Below, piece by piece: positions 20,676 through 32,345 of a stretch of DNA of 64,000 nucleotides. The first letter of the stretch is position 1; each line of letters begins with the position of its first letter. Below the pieces are notes generated by a model. The model ran no database searches and was not told the origin of the DNA. It saw only the letters and a program-made list of their open reading frames with translations. The translations under genes and the position numbers were made by a program. Source of the DNA: Ceratodon purpureus (lineage: Eukaryota > Streptophyta > Bryopsida > Pseudoditrichales > Ditrichaceae); the NCBI GenBank assembly GCA_014871385.1, contig CM026422.1, positions 11,036,718 to 11,100,717 of the forward strand, read 5' to 3'.

Positions 20676-23600
20676 TTTTCCTGCAAATTCAGCTCAGAGC
20701 AAATTACTCTCAACTAGCTTGAATTCGCTCTCAAGCTCTCAAACACTAGATTGCACCATCGTCCCCTCTCAGTTCACGAGTACCAAAGATTCACCCCCGC
20801 TTCAACATACTCCAACTTAGCACCAAGCTCCACTGTAACAACCCAACGTCCCAAGTGATGGTTCACTCTACTGAAAAATGGACAGAGCACACTAGCAGGC
20901 CATTTCGGAAGCTCCTTTCCCAGTTCTTCCATCTTCCACCTTCGTGGACATGCAGAACTGTTACACTCTTTCAAATGACTGCCATTTCCAGTCCGACCCT
21001 GCCCCAGAACTAGCTGCAGATCAACCTCATTTAGCGCTCTCAGGCTCCGACCCAGGCCGAACGTGCCGATACTAAAGCCTCGAAGTCACTTCGACAGTGG
21101 CTCTTCAGTGTCAAGTTATTTCAAGAGTACTTCATGAAGACAAGGGAGCCTGCGGAACTTGGGAAAGACCACCGGCACCATCAATCTCCTGCATAAAATA
21201 CTGTAAACCTGTAGGTGTTCTATGCTGTTACTAGCTTGGTTGAATTTTGTCAGATGGGCTCTTGTAAGGTGTGTCCGTGTGGGTCATCCTGGTGGCCCCA
21301 GGTTTCTACTTTGCCGTTTCCAAAGTTGTCATCATGGAAGGCCACAATTGCCAGTACCTTACAAACAATGACTTGTGTTTCATTTAGCTTTCTAAAAAAT
21401 AAAAATAAAACAGTTGATAGGTGCAGAAAGGGGAAGAAAACAAAGGCTTTCTGTTGAATTGGAGGAAAGACACAAGCTGCCTGAAACCAACTTCACAGAT
21501 ATATGGATCTGTGTCGAGAGACACTCATCATGTGGAAGCTGCTGTAAACGAATTTCCAGTTCGAAGATTTATTCTTCAACGACTCAAGCTCGTTGAACCA
21601 TTTCTGTTTCTAACTTCCTTTGTCTCTTTTCTTTATTGAAAGGTCATATTATTGCAGAGTCTAGAGCAAAAAGATGGCAATAGCCATGCAGTAACTTGAC
21701 AAAAATATATCAATAGCCCCTGCAGTAACTCGACAGTGTGATACCAATGAATAGTGCTGCACACTTGAACATTTAATTATTTTGGAAAAATGATGTCCGA
21801 CACCTCCAAAATGAATTTGATTTTGGAACTGTTTTATTTAGAAATCAACACTCATAAGTTTAACTTTCATCCAAAACACAAATTAAGTTCATGAATCATG
21901 GCCATATGCATTAAAGAGTGGCACTTGCTCCTCCATTTAGTTTTCTCTAATGATCATTTAACCTCCCTGATTTCATTAAGCAAGAAAGCTTTACCACAAG
22001 GTTTGCTTATGATTTAGAATTATATGTAGACTTTTGCAATTCTTTGATTTATTGTTTCACATATTTTCAGCCCTAGTGTTGTTATTTATTAATACTTCAA
22101 CATTCTTATATTTTAATTCCTTTTTGTTTCAGCTCCTTTGAAGTATAATTTTCAAGTATTAACTTGTTTGTGTCATAGAATGGCTATGGTGAAGTGACTG
22201 GCAACCAAGTTAATATTTTGAATAGTGTGTTTAATTGTTGTTTTTGGTGTTTTCAAGGTTTTTTTTACACACTATTTGTTTAATGAAGTAACTTAAAAGT
22301 AAATATTTGTTGATTTTAGCAAAGAGATTGTTTGAAGAGAATCTATGGTTGTAATATATTAACTAAATTTTATATTAATTCACAATATGCTATTCTAATA
22401 TAGAAGAATCGTCATCCATTGAGAAAATATTATTTATGTAAATAAAATAAAATGAGAACTTTTTAATTTCAATTTTCTAATCAAAATCATTCAATATATA
22501 TATCTTTAAAATATTCTATTCTGTTTTTGTTTTCCATCCTCATATTTTTCAATTTCCTTTAATTTTTTGACAATCTTGCTATAATCATATCGTTTAATTA
22601 TATAGTAGTACCAATTTTTTTTTGTTGCTTAAGAAAGGATGATTGTTAAATTAGGAGTATGTTATATAAAGTAGAATAGCCATTGCTCATTTTAACCCTA
22701 GTTTTGTGCCTTCTCTCCACATCTTTCAATCAGATTAGCAGTCAAGCTACTTTTGGCTTGTGACCTGTGAATGGAATAACTTATTGTTTGGAATCTAAAA
22801 TTAATCTTTAAAAGGTTAAGTTTACTTTACACAAACATATCATGAATTTGAAAAGTCAGTATTTAGGCTCACTTTATAAAAAATCTTAGACTGGTCAGAG
22901 GGTAGCCTCGTTGAAAGTATTTCAAGCAGCTCGGGCCTAAGTTGGAAATTCAAGCAAGAGGAATGCTTATCCCAATTGTATTACTAAGGCCCAAACATTT
23001 TGGCACCAGAATAGTGCCACATAGGATACCACATATGATAAACTAAAGTTGTAGTCAAGCCCTAGTATAAAACCCTTGGGCCCGATTTGAAAGAATTGAG
23101 CGATACTATTGGTTGAAATCTGAAGATTTTGGGCTTGCCCATAAGTTACATCTTGAGGTGGGTTGGCTTCATCCCTCGTCAGTTGTCACTGACTTCAAAC
23201 TAAGTCAGCACAACATGATATTTCCAACACAAGGTAATATCTTGGCCAATGTGCATGGTGATGCTCTGAATACTGTGTGTGCACGTAGCAGGCGGTCAGC
23301 CTACAGTAACGTAGTTCTTTACTTTGCGCTCACCAAACCTAGAAAACTGCCTCAGTCAAGGGACGTAGGACAAATGTACAAAAGTAGCATATCAGACTTT
23401 TATGGTTAGATAGAAGTGTCCAAACGTAACACCCTAGTATCTACAAGTCGCAGAATGATCTGATGTTTGTAGAGTAACGTTAGAAATAGAATTTGAATAC
23501 AATGAGTCTCACATAATCATAACATAAACAACTATATATTATAGGCATTCATAATTCAAAATGCCTAAGCTCTATTACTGAATGTTCAAATCTGCAGATT

Positions 23601-23944
23601 TGGATACATAAAAATTGTTGTCAAGAAGAGTGCATTGAAAAAAGAAGCGCATAGACTATGTCTTAGGAAATCCTTGCTGAGAGATCATGATAGTATGTAT
23701 AAATTCAGTACCCCACAAGTGAGGGCATGTGCCTCAGATTCTTGATACAGCAGTGCCTATTTTCACAGGTGAGTGGGAACTGTGAAACAAGTTGTTCCTC
23801 ACGAACAAGTATCAAGATTACACTGACCATTCATTTATTATAAATAGGACGACCTTTAACAAATGGACAAATAGAGACACTTGACTGGAACATTTCCAGA
23901 CATCTTCGCAAGAGCAGGGGAACAGATGAAGGAGCATCTGAGTT
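20676..23944. other. 3.3-kb gap with no supported gene
   Basis: The part next to 20675 is likely the promoter and leader of the glycosyltransferase. At 21268-21387 a short plus-strand open run ends with CQYLTNNDLCFI-stop and has a hydrophobic start; it may be an exon relic but no family is recognised. 21700-22860 is very AT-rich. 23113-23409 is open on the plus strand without recognisable similarity. The 3' flank of V-ATPase subunit E ends the gap. Confidence 0.45.
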
Positions 23945-26156
23945 CTAAGCACCTGCTTGCCCGCCTGCCGGGAATAGCCGCTTTCGGATCTGCTCATGCC
24001 AGCATAACAAATGTTACTAAATGAAGAGCAATTAAATGTCCTCGTAAAACTTCATCAGTTTCTATACATATCGTGGCACAAACCAAAACCCACTATTTAC
24101 CCAGTTGGTGAATATCTAGCTGTAATGCCAGGTATCATCACACATACGGCCAATTTCACATATTATGTAAGGTACAAGCGAGCATTCGAGGTATATGTCA
24201 AAACTCACTGTAGAGTTACCTGCAGACTTTTAGACTTACCTCAGGCAGCTGTTGCTTGAATACAACTTCCAAGCGTGCATCTAAAGTGTTCTCCAAAACA
24301 ATCCGCCCATCCTTGGTAGCCAATACAACTCCCCCAGTACTGCGGTCACACAACACAACATAAACAAATTAGAAACTAGCCTGAAAAGCACCATCAACTC
24401 TCCAGAAACTAAGGAGAAAAATATGTAGACAAGGAGAAACGGATGAAGATTTTTAAGCAAAAAGGATTTGATTAAAGCGACGTGGACACATATAGACAGT
24501 CTACTATCTCTTTTTTAAGTGTGAGGAGCCAACCTACAACAGGAATGCATGTAATGGGATCAACTTAATGATATGTCAACGGTTTCTCTACTAGAGAGGA
24601 CTAGTACTGTACCAGGAAGAGCCATGATTGGATGACCCTGGTGGACCAGGAAGGAAATGCTTGTCATCTACAAACACCTCTGGCGCATCCACATTAAGCT
24701 TCTCTGCGTATGCTTGCTTCGCTGACTCTATCACTGACTGCACTGCCTCAAGATCCTGCTCACGACACCGCAGCTGAGTCGATGATTCCTTCAGCCTCAA
24801 CAAACCCTGAACACCCAAACAACGCCGCTTTCAGTACACAATCATCTCAATGTCACTCACAGCACACACAACAGCCACTATAATTAACAGGAACAAGTAC
24901 TTTCTCACTTTCAAAATCTAAATAAGTAAAATCGCTGATCTCTGAGTGCTGCACACCTGGATGATGAGCGCTTCAAGGAGTTTGGGGTATTCCTCATTAT
25001 CACTAGAGCCAACCTTCTGCAGCTGCTTCTCGGCCGCATCTTTCATCTTGCGAACCAAGTCGTCTTGTGCTTGCAGCAACTTCAACCGTGAAGCATTCAA
25101 TTGCGTTGAGTACTCACTGTGCCAAGAATTGAATGCCACAAGTCAGTGACAATCCCCATTGCCCCTTTGGTGGTGAAATTTATGTGCCTAGCAAGGCTTC
25201 TGACTTCTAGTCTGTTCTTAGCAGATCATGTGAATAACAATTTAAATAAGTCAACAATTTAAGTTAAAATTACCATGAACAAGGCGCACTATTCTCTAAA
25301 TTACCTAGATCTAATAATAGACGTTCGGAGTTTCTGAAACACAACCTTGAATGCACTAGCAAGTGCAACCATGCTAGACGCAAACATAGTAGGTACACAT
25401 GTGTTTCAGATGTCAATTACAATGCCAATAATACGTTCAATAGTATCAGTGAATTACATTTTACGGCGAACTTCCACTTGCTTCTCCTTGCGCTCGAACT
25501 CCTGGCGGATCTTCTTCTTTTCAGCTTCCACAATTTGCAGCTTCTCGATATTAAATTCCTGCAATTAACCATCATCGACCAAGCTTTAGCTCCATCACAT
25601 CCAAAACCCTGACAAGACTTGGTGTAACATCAAAATAAAATCGACCCCAAAGTAGTTCCATCGATTCAGAATCAAAATCTACATACAAAAGAGCAACTGC
25701 CTAAAAATCCAAGATCCAAATCAGATCTAATGGGACAAAAATAATTTTAAAATACTCAATCGCACTCTCAAAAATCCCGAGTCATTTTCAACGAGATAAA
25801 CACTCTTCTCACTGACCCATGCCGGGAATCATACTCAACATACCCACACGTGCACACGAAAACTCTCTGCCATAGAGTAACATCGCCTTCAAAGCCATCA
25901 GAACCCCATGGCATCCACTAACCCAAACCCAAAACCCGCTCAGAAACAACACCTCTAATCAACAGCCTCTCAATTACTTCCCAAAAAACCTCAACTACTC
26001 TAACCATTAAATCAACCCAGCACAATGCAAACACAACGGTGACAAACTGCTCACCTCTTCCGCAGAAACTGAAATCTCGTTGGCCTTCTCCTCCGCTTCC
26101 TGGCGGATGAACTGCACCATCTGCTGCACCTGATTCGAAACCTCCATGTCGTTCAT
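23945..26156 (-). CDS. VHA-E: V-type proton ATPase subunit E (peripheral stalk)
   Basis: Six exons: 26156-26055, 25558-25458, 25116-24957, 24806-24613, 24339-24240 and 23989-23945, giving 233 residues, the usual length. The product starts MNDMEVSNQVQQMVQFIRQE and continues through EANEISVSAEEEFNIEK, a charged coiled coil, and the C-terminal signature GGVVLATKDGRIVLENTLDA. Subunit E pairs with subunit G in the peripheral stalks that hold the V1 sector to V0 on vacuolar and trans-Golgi membranes. All introns are GT-AG, and exon joins in split codons (for example TG|T at exons 4/5) give family-consistent residues. The last exon codes for only 14 residues (IRKRLFPAGGQAGA). Its upstream region is partly copied in inverted orientation at 34640-34880. 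Confidence 0.93.
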
Positions 26157-26605
26157 CTTGCCCGGCCTTCCAAATCCCAAACCAAAGCTCTAGCACTGAA
26201 CCAAACCGTGAAATTCCTGTTGCGTGTCTCTAGAGGGCTTTCTCACAGAACCAATTGGGCCACCAATCCCTCCTCCGGGCACGAGAGAAAGCGGCGAATG
26301 GCTCGATGGGAAGCTGCGTTGCGGAGATCTCGATCGCTCAGCGAGCAAGCTCGAGGCCCGCGACGATGCAATCTCGTTGCGATCTGGAATTCCTTTCCTT
26401 AGGTCTGCTTCGGAGCTTCTCGCTTGCTTGAGAGACTTTGGTCGGAAGCCGCGGGTGTAGGGCGTTGTCTCGGTCATGGGGGGAGGGCTCGCGGTCTTGG
26501 GTATCCCGGAAGCGTGTTTTCGTTGCTGGCACCCAAGTTTTGTTTTGTGCCACGAGGCTGATTCAGACGAGGAAGAAGGAGAAGCAAATGTAAGAAATCC
26601 AAGGT
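26157..26605 (-). promoter_or_regulatory. Leader/promoter region of V-ATPase subunit E
   Basis: GC-rich region immediately upstream of the subunit E start codon; no downstream gene competes for it. Open frames on both strands here show no domain and are compositional. 26352-26605 is repeated in inverted orientation at 34640-34880. No specific promoter element was identified. Confidence 0.45.
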
Positions 26606-27780
26606 AATTTTATTATTTCTAAGCCATGTAAGCTCATTATTACTGATTTTTTTGCTCAAAAAATTTGAAAACTTTCAGTTTTTGAGAAGTAAACCTTAGT
26701 TTTTTCAAAAATTAATAATATTTGTTTGCCATGCGGCAAACCTGCTACACTGTTACGATACCAATTTCTTCAAAAATGGGTTAATTAAATGTTTTAATAG
26801 TAGTTTGTAAAGCAATTAAAGGGTCATTTTTCACTTTGTAATATTTTAAAAATTTCAATTCCTAAACCTCTAGTTGCAAATATTCAATGTTGTGAATGTA
26901 AGATAACAATTTTTAAAAATATAGTTTAACTTGTAAAGATTGTGGATTTCTTTAATCAAAACATATCATTCCTATTATGATGTCACATGTATAAATTGAA
27001 CTTAAATATGGAAATCTCAATTGTGTATTTTTTATAGTAGATTATTTTTGGACATGATGTGAATCAAATCTGGAATCATGAAGCTTTATAGATTGGAAGA
27101 TTGTTAGTTTTATTATAAAAAAAGATTGTAAAAATTGATTGAAGGCACTTTGGAGTTGAATTTCTATTTCTTAAATTTGTACAATAAAAAATTTAAGTAC
27201 ATACATGTTTGTGATTATTTTAAATATACATTTGTAACAAAAATTAGAATTAAGTAATGCATCTAAAAATTGCTTGTAATGTCAAAAAACAACTCCAATT
27301 TTACAAAGTATAAAGAGTCCACAAGTAGACTCCCTTCTACTAAAACGCTTGCTAAACTTTAACAATATTATGGATTATTTTGAAATTTTTACGACCAAAA
27401 ATTAGACTTCAATTGAAATCAAATCCAATAGATTTCATAGCATTTCAACCTTTAAAGAAAGTAATGATTCCAAAGTTCTTCAACATCAAAGATTAATAAT
27501 TTGGACCCTCCAACAGTTAGAGATTAAAAAGTAAAAGCTTTTAATTTTGAAAAGTATCTAAACCTAAATAAACAAAGCTTGAAGTAGATATCCTATTAAT
27601 TTCTATGAACCAAAAAATCAAATAATAAGAAAACTTCTCAAATTCTAGAGTTCTAAAATAAAAAGTTTACAAATAACTATGTAATTTGTTGATATCTATT
27701 TTTTAATCATTTTTTGGTCATTTTTATGTTTCTTAGAAAATTCTACCATAATTATAATAATTACAAACGTACAAGGAGAA
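26606..27780. other. AT-rich gap
   Basis: Very AT-rich sequence with no open frame of note and no recognised repeat. It ends abruptly where kinase similarity begins near 27781. Confidence 0.6.
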
Positions 27781-28305
27781 ATGCTTTGGCGAAACTCAAT
27801 CACCCCATATTGTGAAGGTATCAACTTATTGTGTGGGCTCTTATACGTGTTTCTTTCTTATGGATATGATGCCTGAAAACTTACCGAAGTATATGAACAA
27901 CAGATTGAACAACAGACTGCGGATCAACAAGCCTTTCTTATTGTTGGCAGCAGTTGACCTGATGCTCCACATTTCTGAGGCGATGAGTTACATGAACTCC
28001 AAGGGAATGGTCCATCATGATCTGAAACCATTGAATATCCTAGTCAAACCAGTGTACAATCCTGATCTTTGTAAAGAGGGGTTCGTGATTGCGAAGTTGG
28101 CTGATTTTGGCTTGGCAAAATCCAAGAATGAAATCACTTTCCACTCTCACTTGACGCCGTCAAAATTTAGGTACTAGCATGTGGAGGGCACCTGAGTGGC
28201 ACAACCATTGACAGAAAATGCTTAAGCATGGCAAGCTGATGTGTACAGCTTTGGGATCGTTTGTTTTGAATCTTGAGAGGAAAGTTGCCATTTGATGTGA
28301 CATTC
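27781..28305 (+). pseudogene. Kinase-domain fragment copied from the hydrolase-kinase gene
   Basis: Matches the minus-strand kinase at about 6930-7470, inverted. It begins in the alphaC-like NHPHIVKV region and runs through hinge, catalytic loop and ADFGLAKSKNE. The HRD motif has become HHD (GMVHHDLKPLN), three extra residues sit after MNNR, the frame is lost just after HSHL, and a stop (CTTAAG region) follows. Only traces such as GTGGAGGGCACCTGAGT, TACAGCTTTGGGATCGT and GGAAAGTTGCCATTT persist to about 28295. There is no start codon or N-lobe, so it is a dead fragment. At 28302 it abuts a piece of the DnaJ 3' flank. Confidence 0.88.
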
Positions 28306-28371
28306 TTTGGACCCGAGTACACCAAAACGAGCCGACCTCAAGATTGTTCAAATCGGAGGACAAACAAGCTT
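28302..28371. repeat. Left piece of a split copy of the DnaJ gene 3' flank
   Basis: Matches 57478-57546 (TCTTTGGACCCGAGTACACC and onward to ACAAACAAGCTT). The continuation of the parental sequence is found only at 32094, so 28372-32093 interrupts this copy. Confidence 0.85.
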
Positions 28372-28909
28372 AAAGATGCTTTTAAATTTAAGATGACTTC
28401 ACATACACATTCTAAAATGAATCATTATAAACTTTGTATGATATCTCTGCATAAGAGGACAAAGACTACAAAGAATCACAAACAAAAATCAAGAAGAGAA
28501 AGGTTGATGCACGCCGACAATGACGTCGTAGGAGGTAGGGTTTTGGGCACTGATGGTAAATTAATGTCGATCAAAGAAGGATAAATCACACGTAAAAAGT
28601 GAAAATGCAAAACATGCTATTCAGTGGAGGCTCTCTTGAAATTGCATTTGTCATAGTTAGCTATATAGTTTTTATATAAAAGATGAGTTTTTCGAGACTG
28701 AAAGAAGATGATGTGCCTTACTTCAATACGTACATAATGAAAATAACATGTCCAAAAATCAAACCTAGAATAAGAAATTAAAAATTGGACATATCAAATT
28801 TAAGCACGAATCATCTTAAAATACTTTACAAAAAATAATTTTTGTGGAATTAGTGGATGATCAATTTTATGAATTTTAAGATATTTAAAAAAAACTAAAA
28901 ATATATAAA

Positions 28910-29955
28910 AAATAAAACAAGATACTTATATAACATCAAACAACATAAATTGAAATTTTTAGACAAATGACAATTAAAATATATTGGATAGACTGTATTT
29001 ATGATTTATTTTTGTGCAACATTACTATAGATAATTTTCTATACTTATAAGGCTTAGTAATTTAGAATTTAGATTATACAAGAATTGTTATTTTTGATTT
29101 TTTGATTTTTTTTTAATAATCTGCATTGTAATACTTAAGAGTGTTTAATTGCTGTTGTAGCTCATTAATTGTATCATGGGATATAAAAGAGTGAGTGGAA
29201 AAATGAACTTCTTCATTGTTGGCTATCTTCACAATAATTTTTAAAAGCGCTTTTAGAATGATTCAGAGTAATATTTAAAAGCGCTTTTAGAACGATTCAG
29301 AATATTTTTAAAAGCGCTTTTAGAATGATTCAAAACAACCTTGGATATTCAATGACATGAAATATATTTAAAATTAAAATTGAAAAACAATGCAAATAAG
29401 CATAGATGAAATATGAGTTTCACTCCTGAAATAGACGTACGTAGTCTCTAAACTGTAAACCACCTTATTAAATCAAGTCAAAGTCTATGAATATAACACA
29501 TATACTAAATGTGACCAACACCGTGATCGATTGCCAAATTCCATTTCTTTTATAATGGTGTCATTTTATAATAATTATTTTAAAACGAATACAATATCAA
29601 TAAAAATTATAATAGTATTTGTTTTAAAACTATTCTTATTATAATGGTATTTGTTCTTAATTGTTATTATAATGAAATTTTTTAAAATTTTTATAACATC
29701 ACCATTATTAAAATAATTTTATTTAAATTATAATAAAATCATTTAAAATACCATTATTTAAAAGAACTTAAAACAATACCATTATTTTAAACAATACCAT
29801 TATTTATAACGATACCATTATTGAAAATATTTGTTATAATAAAATTTCAAATTTTTTAAATTTTAATTTTTTTAACAATATTTTTGTTAAAATAAGAATT
29901 TTATAATAATTAACACATCATCAAAAACAAGAGAAAAGGTTGATAACAAATGGAT
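28910..29955 (+). repeat. Left long inverted-repeat arm of the palindromic element
   Basis: Pairs with the reverse complement of about 31165-32025. Paired landmarks are GACAAATGACAATTA-like / ATTGCCATTTGTC-like outer parts, TACTTAAGAGTGTTTAATT near 29130, and CTCCTGAAATAGACGTACGT near 29424, which matches ACGTACGTCTATTTCAGGAG near 31565. Divergence between arms is moderate (many single changes), implying an older element. Confidence 0.75.
29243..29321. repeat. Triplicated palindrome AAAAGCGCTTTT
   Basis: The perfect 12-bp palindrome AAAAGCGCTTTT occurs at 29243-29254, 29277-29288 and 29310-29321, each followed by AGAA(T/C)GATTCA. The unit is about 33-34 bp. The opposite arm carries only one degenerate version near 31680, so the triplication arose in this arm after the arms formed. 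Confidence 0.8.
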
Positions 29956-30120
29956 AACATGGCGGTGCAATACTCGAATGATAGTGAACAATTTCAAATG
30001 GAGAACGAAGCAGAGCCGTTTCCAAGTTGGAATATTACGGAATTGCAACTTTATATTGATACCATTATTTTAAACAATACCATTATTTATCATCGCATCA
30101 TTTCATCTGTTTGAAAGCAT
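29950..30120 (+). pseudogene. Short unidentified captured coding fragment
   Basis: A GC-richer island inside the AT-rich element. From ATG at 29950 it reads MDNMAVQYSNDSEQFQMENE and continues to a tryptophan-containing stretch, then runs into ATACCATTAT repeat sequence and a stop. No family is recognised. It is probably a captured exon piece or the remnant of an element-encoded ORF. Confidence 0.35.
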
Positions 30121-30659
30121 AATTTGTTGATAGCGGTGGCCTGGCCATTGTAGTCGGATAAGTCACTTATAACTGGGATATAGCTTTTGAGCAGCGTGGG
30201 TACACGGTTCTTGATCTTTATTTACGTGCATTTCATTCGAAATACGATCGACCTAATCCTTCACCTTTTTGCGACCCCTTTGTAATACCTCTCATTGGTC
30301 CCTCACATTATCCATTTATTATCAACCTTTTCTTTTGTTTTTGATGAGGTGGTAATTATTATAAAATTCTAATTTTAATAAGAAATACTGTTAAAAAAAT
30401 TTAAAATTTAACAAATTTGAAATTTCATTATAACAAATATTTTCAATAATGGTATCGTTATAAATGATGGTATCGTTATAAATAATGGTATTGTTTTAAG
30501 TTCTTTTAAATAATGGTATTTTAAATGATGGTATTAGGATTTAAATAAAATTATTTTTATAATGGTGATGTTATAAATTTTTTAAAAATACCATTATAAT
30601 AACAATTAAAAACAAATACCATTATAATAAGAATAGTTTTAAAACAAATACCATTATAA

Positions 30660-31165
30660 TTGTTTTTAGGTATTGTATTTGTACAATTGTATGGTTTGTA
30701 GGATATCCAATTGCAATTATACGATCAGCAGGCTCATTTGCAATTTCATCCCAAATTGCTTCATCTGCAGCCTGTCCCTGATCAACTGTGCCATCAGCCT
30801 CAGCCTCCATGAAATCAAGTGTGCCATCCATTGGGATGTAGATTTCACCAGGCTCTGCAGGTGCCGACAATGTGCCTCGCATGGCAACTTCATCTTGAAG
30901 TTGATTTGCATTCAGATTGCGATGTGACCTCTTCCTGCTTGCCTCGATGGCCACCAAAACTCCTCCCTTGAAGTGCATCTGAAAGAACTCTCCACACCTC
31001 AAACATCTGAACTGGGGCAGGGTCTCCCCATATCGCATCTTGTTGTTGTAGAACTTGAACCGTGCATTAATCACCACAAAACACTTGTTGCATTGCATCC
31101 GATGACCTTGAATCTCAACCGGGTCTTGGTTGCGTACCTTCTTGTAGTGCTTGGGTTTCCACTAT
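30660..31165 (-). pseudogene. Captured fragment of a tandem Dof-like zinc-ribbon gene
   Basis: The minus strand is similar to residues about 49-150 of the gene at 47393-48169. It starts in KPKHYKKVRNQDPVEIQG and continues through a zinc ribbon CNKC...CLRC with RFKFYNNK and FFQMHFKGGVLVAIE. After that the acidic region (EAEADGTVDQGQAADEA) differs from the 47.4-kb gene, so the source was another paralogue. It lacks the first zinc ribbon and the natural start, and both ends run into the element's repeats. An ATG at 31098 could in principle start a 158-residue product. Confidence 0.8.
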
Positions 31166-32025
31166 TTTAAATAATGGTATCGTTATAAATAATGGTATTG
31201 TTTAAAATAATGGTATTGTCTTAAATTGTTTTAAATAATGGTATTGTTTTAAGTTTTTTTAAATAATGGTATTTTAAATGATTTTATTATAATTTAAATA
31301 AAATTATTTTCATAATGGTGATGTTAAAAAAAATTTAAAAACAATTAAGAACAAATACCATTATAATAAGAATAGTTTTAAAACAAATACCATTATAATT
31401 GTTTTTGATATTGTATTTGTTTCAAAATAATTATTTTAAAATAAACACCATTATAAAAGAAATGGAATTTGGCAATCAATCACAGTGTTGGTCACATTTA
31501 GTATATGTGTTATATTCATAGACTTTGACTTGATTTAATTAGGTGGTTTATAGTTTAGAGACTACGTACGTCTATTTCAGGAGTGAAACTCATATTTCAT
31601 CTATGTTTATTTGCATTGTTTTTTAATTTTTAATTTTAATATATTTCATGTCATTGAATATCCAAGGTTGTTTTGAATCATTCTAAAGGCGTTTTTAAAA
31701 ATTATTGTGAAATAGCCAACAATGAAGAAGTTCATTTTTCCACCCACTCTTTTATATCCCACGATACAATTAATCAACTACGACACCAATTAAGCACTCT
31801 TAAGTGTTACAATGCAGATTATTAAAAAAAGACTTAAAAATAACAATTGTTGTATAATCTGAAATCTAAATTACTAAGCCTTATAAGTATAGAAAATTAT
31901 CTACAAGAATGTTGCACAAAAATAAATCACAAATACAGTATACCCAATATATTATAATTGCCATTTGTCTAAAAATCTTAATTTAGGTTGTCTGATGTTA
32001 TGTTGGTATTTTACTTTTTAGAAAA
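31165..32025 (-). repeat. Right long inverted-repeat arm of the palindromic element
   Basis: Reverse complement of the left arm (28910-29955), shorter by about 190 bp. The inner part 31165-31450 is repeated directly at 30430-30690, which shows that the element contains a nested rearrangement. Confidence 0.75.
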
Positions 32026-32093
32026 AAAGAATTTAAGTATATAGAGTGATATGGTATAGAGAAACGATTTAACAACAGTCCATATATATTAAA

Positions 32094-32345
32094 TAAGAGC
32101 TGTGATATAAATAGATCACAAGAAATGGCTTTTCTTTAATTCCACCTAAATAACTCACTCTTCTACAAAGTATTGCACATCAACACATTTCAAGGATCTA
32201 TTAATTATGAGTATGTAGCAGCCAAAGGAATGCTACAAACACTTATTTCAATAAGTTTGTTGGTCTATGAATCACTATCTAAACTCTAAATCTGAAAGTC
32301 ATTAGGTGTCATGTATAAGAATGAAAAAAAATATAAGTAAACATT
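32094..32345. repeat. Right piece of the split copy of the DnaJ gene 3' flank
   Basis: Matches 57547-57812 with substitutions and small gaps: GTGATATAAATAGATCACAAG, ACACATTTCAAGGATCT, AATAAGTTTGT(T/C)GGTCTATGAATC. This region in the parent is the 3' UTR and flank of the plastid-type DnaJ gene. It ends near the position corresponding to the parental stop codon. Confidence 0.85.

Larger units (their letters stand above)
28372..32093. mobile_element. 3.7-kb palindromic (foldback-like) insertion carrying gene fragments
   Basis: The insertion separates two halves of a copied DnaJ 3' flank, which fixes its borders to within a few bases. Its outer arms are inverted repeats: about 28910-29560 pairs with about 31450-32025. 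Inner AT-rich arms with many ATACCATTAT/ATAATGGTAT blocks lie at about 29560-29955 (forward), 30300-30690 (inverted) and 31165-31450 (inverted). The two inverted inner arms are direct repeats of each other and flank a zinc-ribbon gene fragment (30660-31165). No transposase is seen, so it is probably non-autonomous. Its superfamily is unknown because a clear target-site duplication could not be read. Very AT-rich composition contrasts with the captured pieces. Confidence 0.75.

Noticed and set aside
29560..31450. CRISPR-like or microsatellite array of ATACCATTAT/ATAATGGTAT blocks
   Set aside because: Spacing is irregular, the blocks sit in inverted arms of one element, and spacers are not unique. 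It is transposon structure in a eukaryotic genome.
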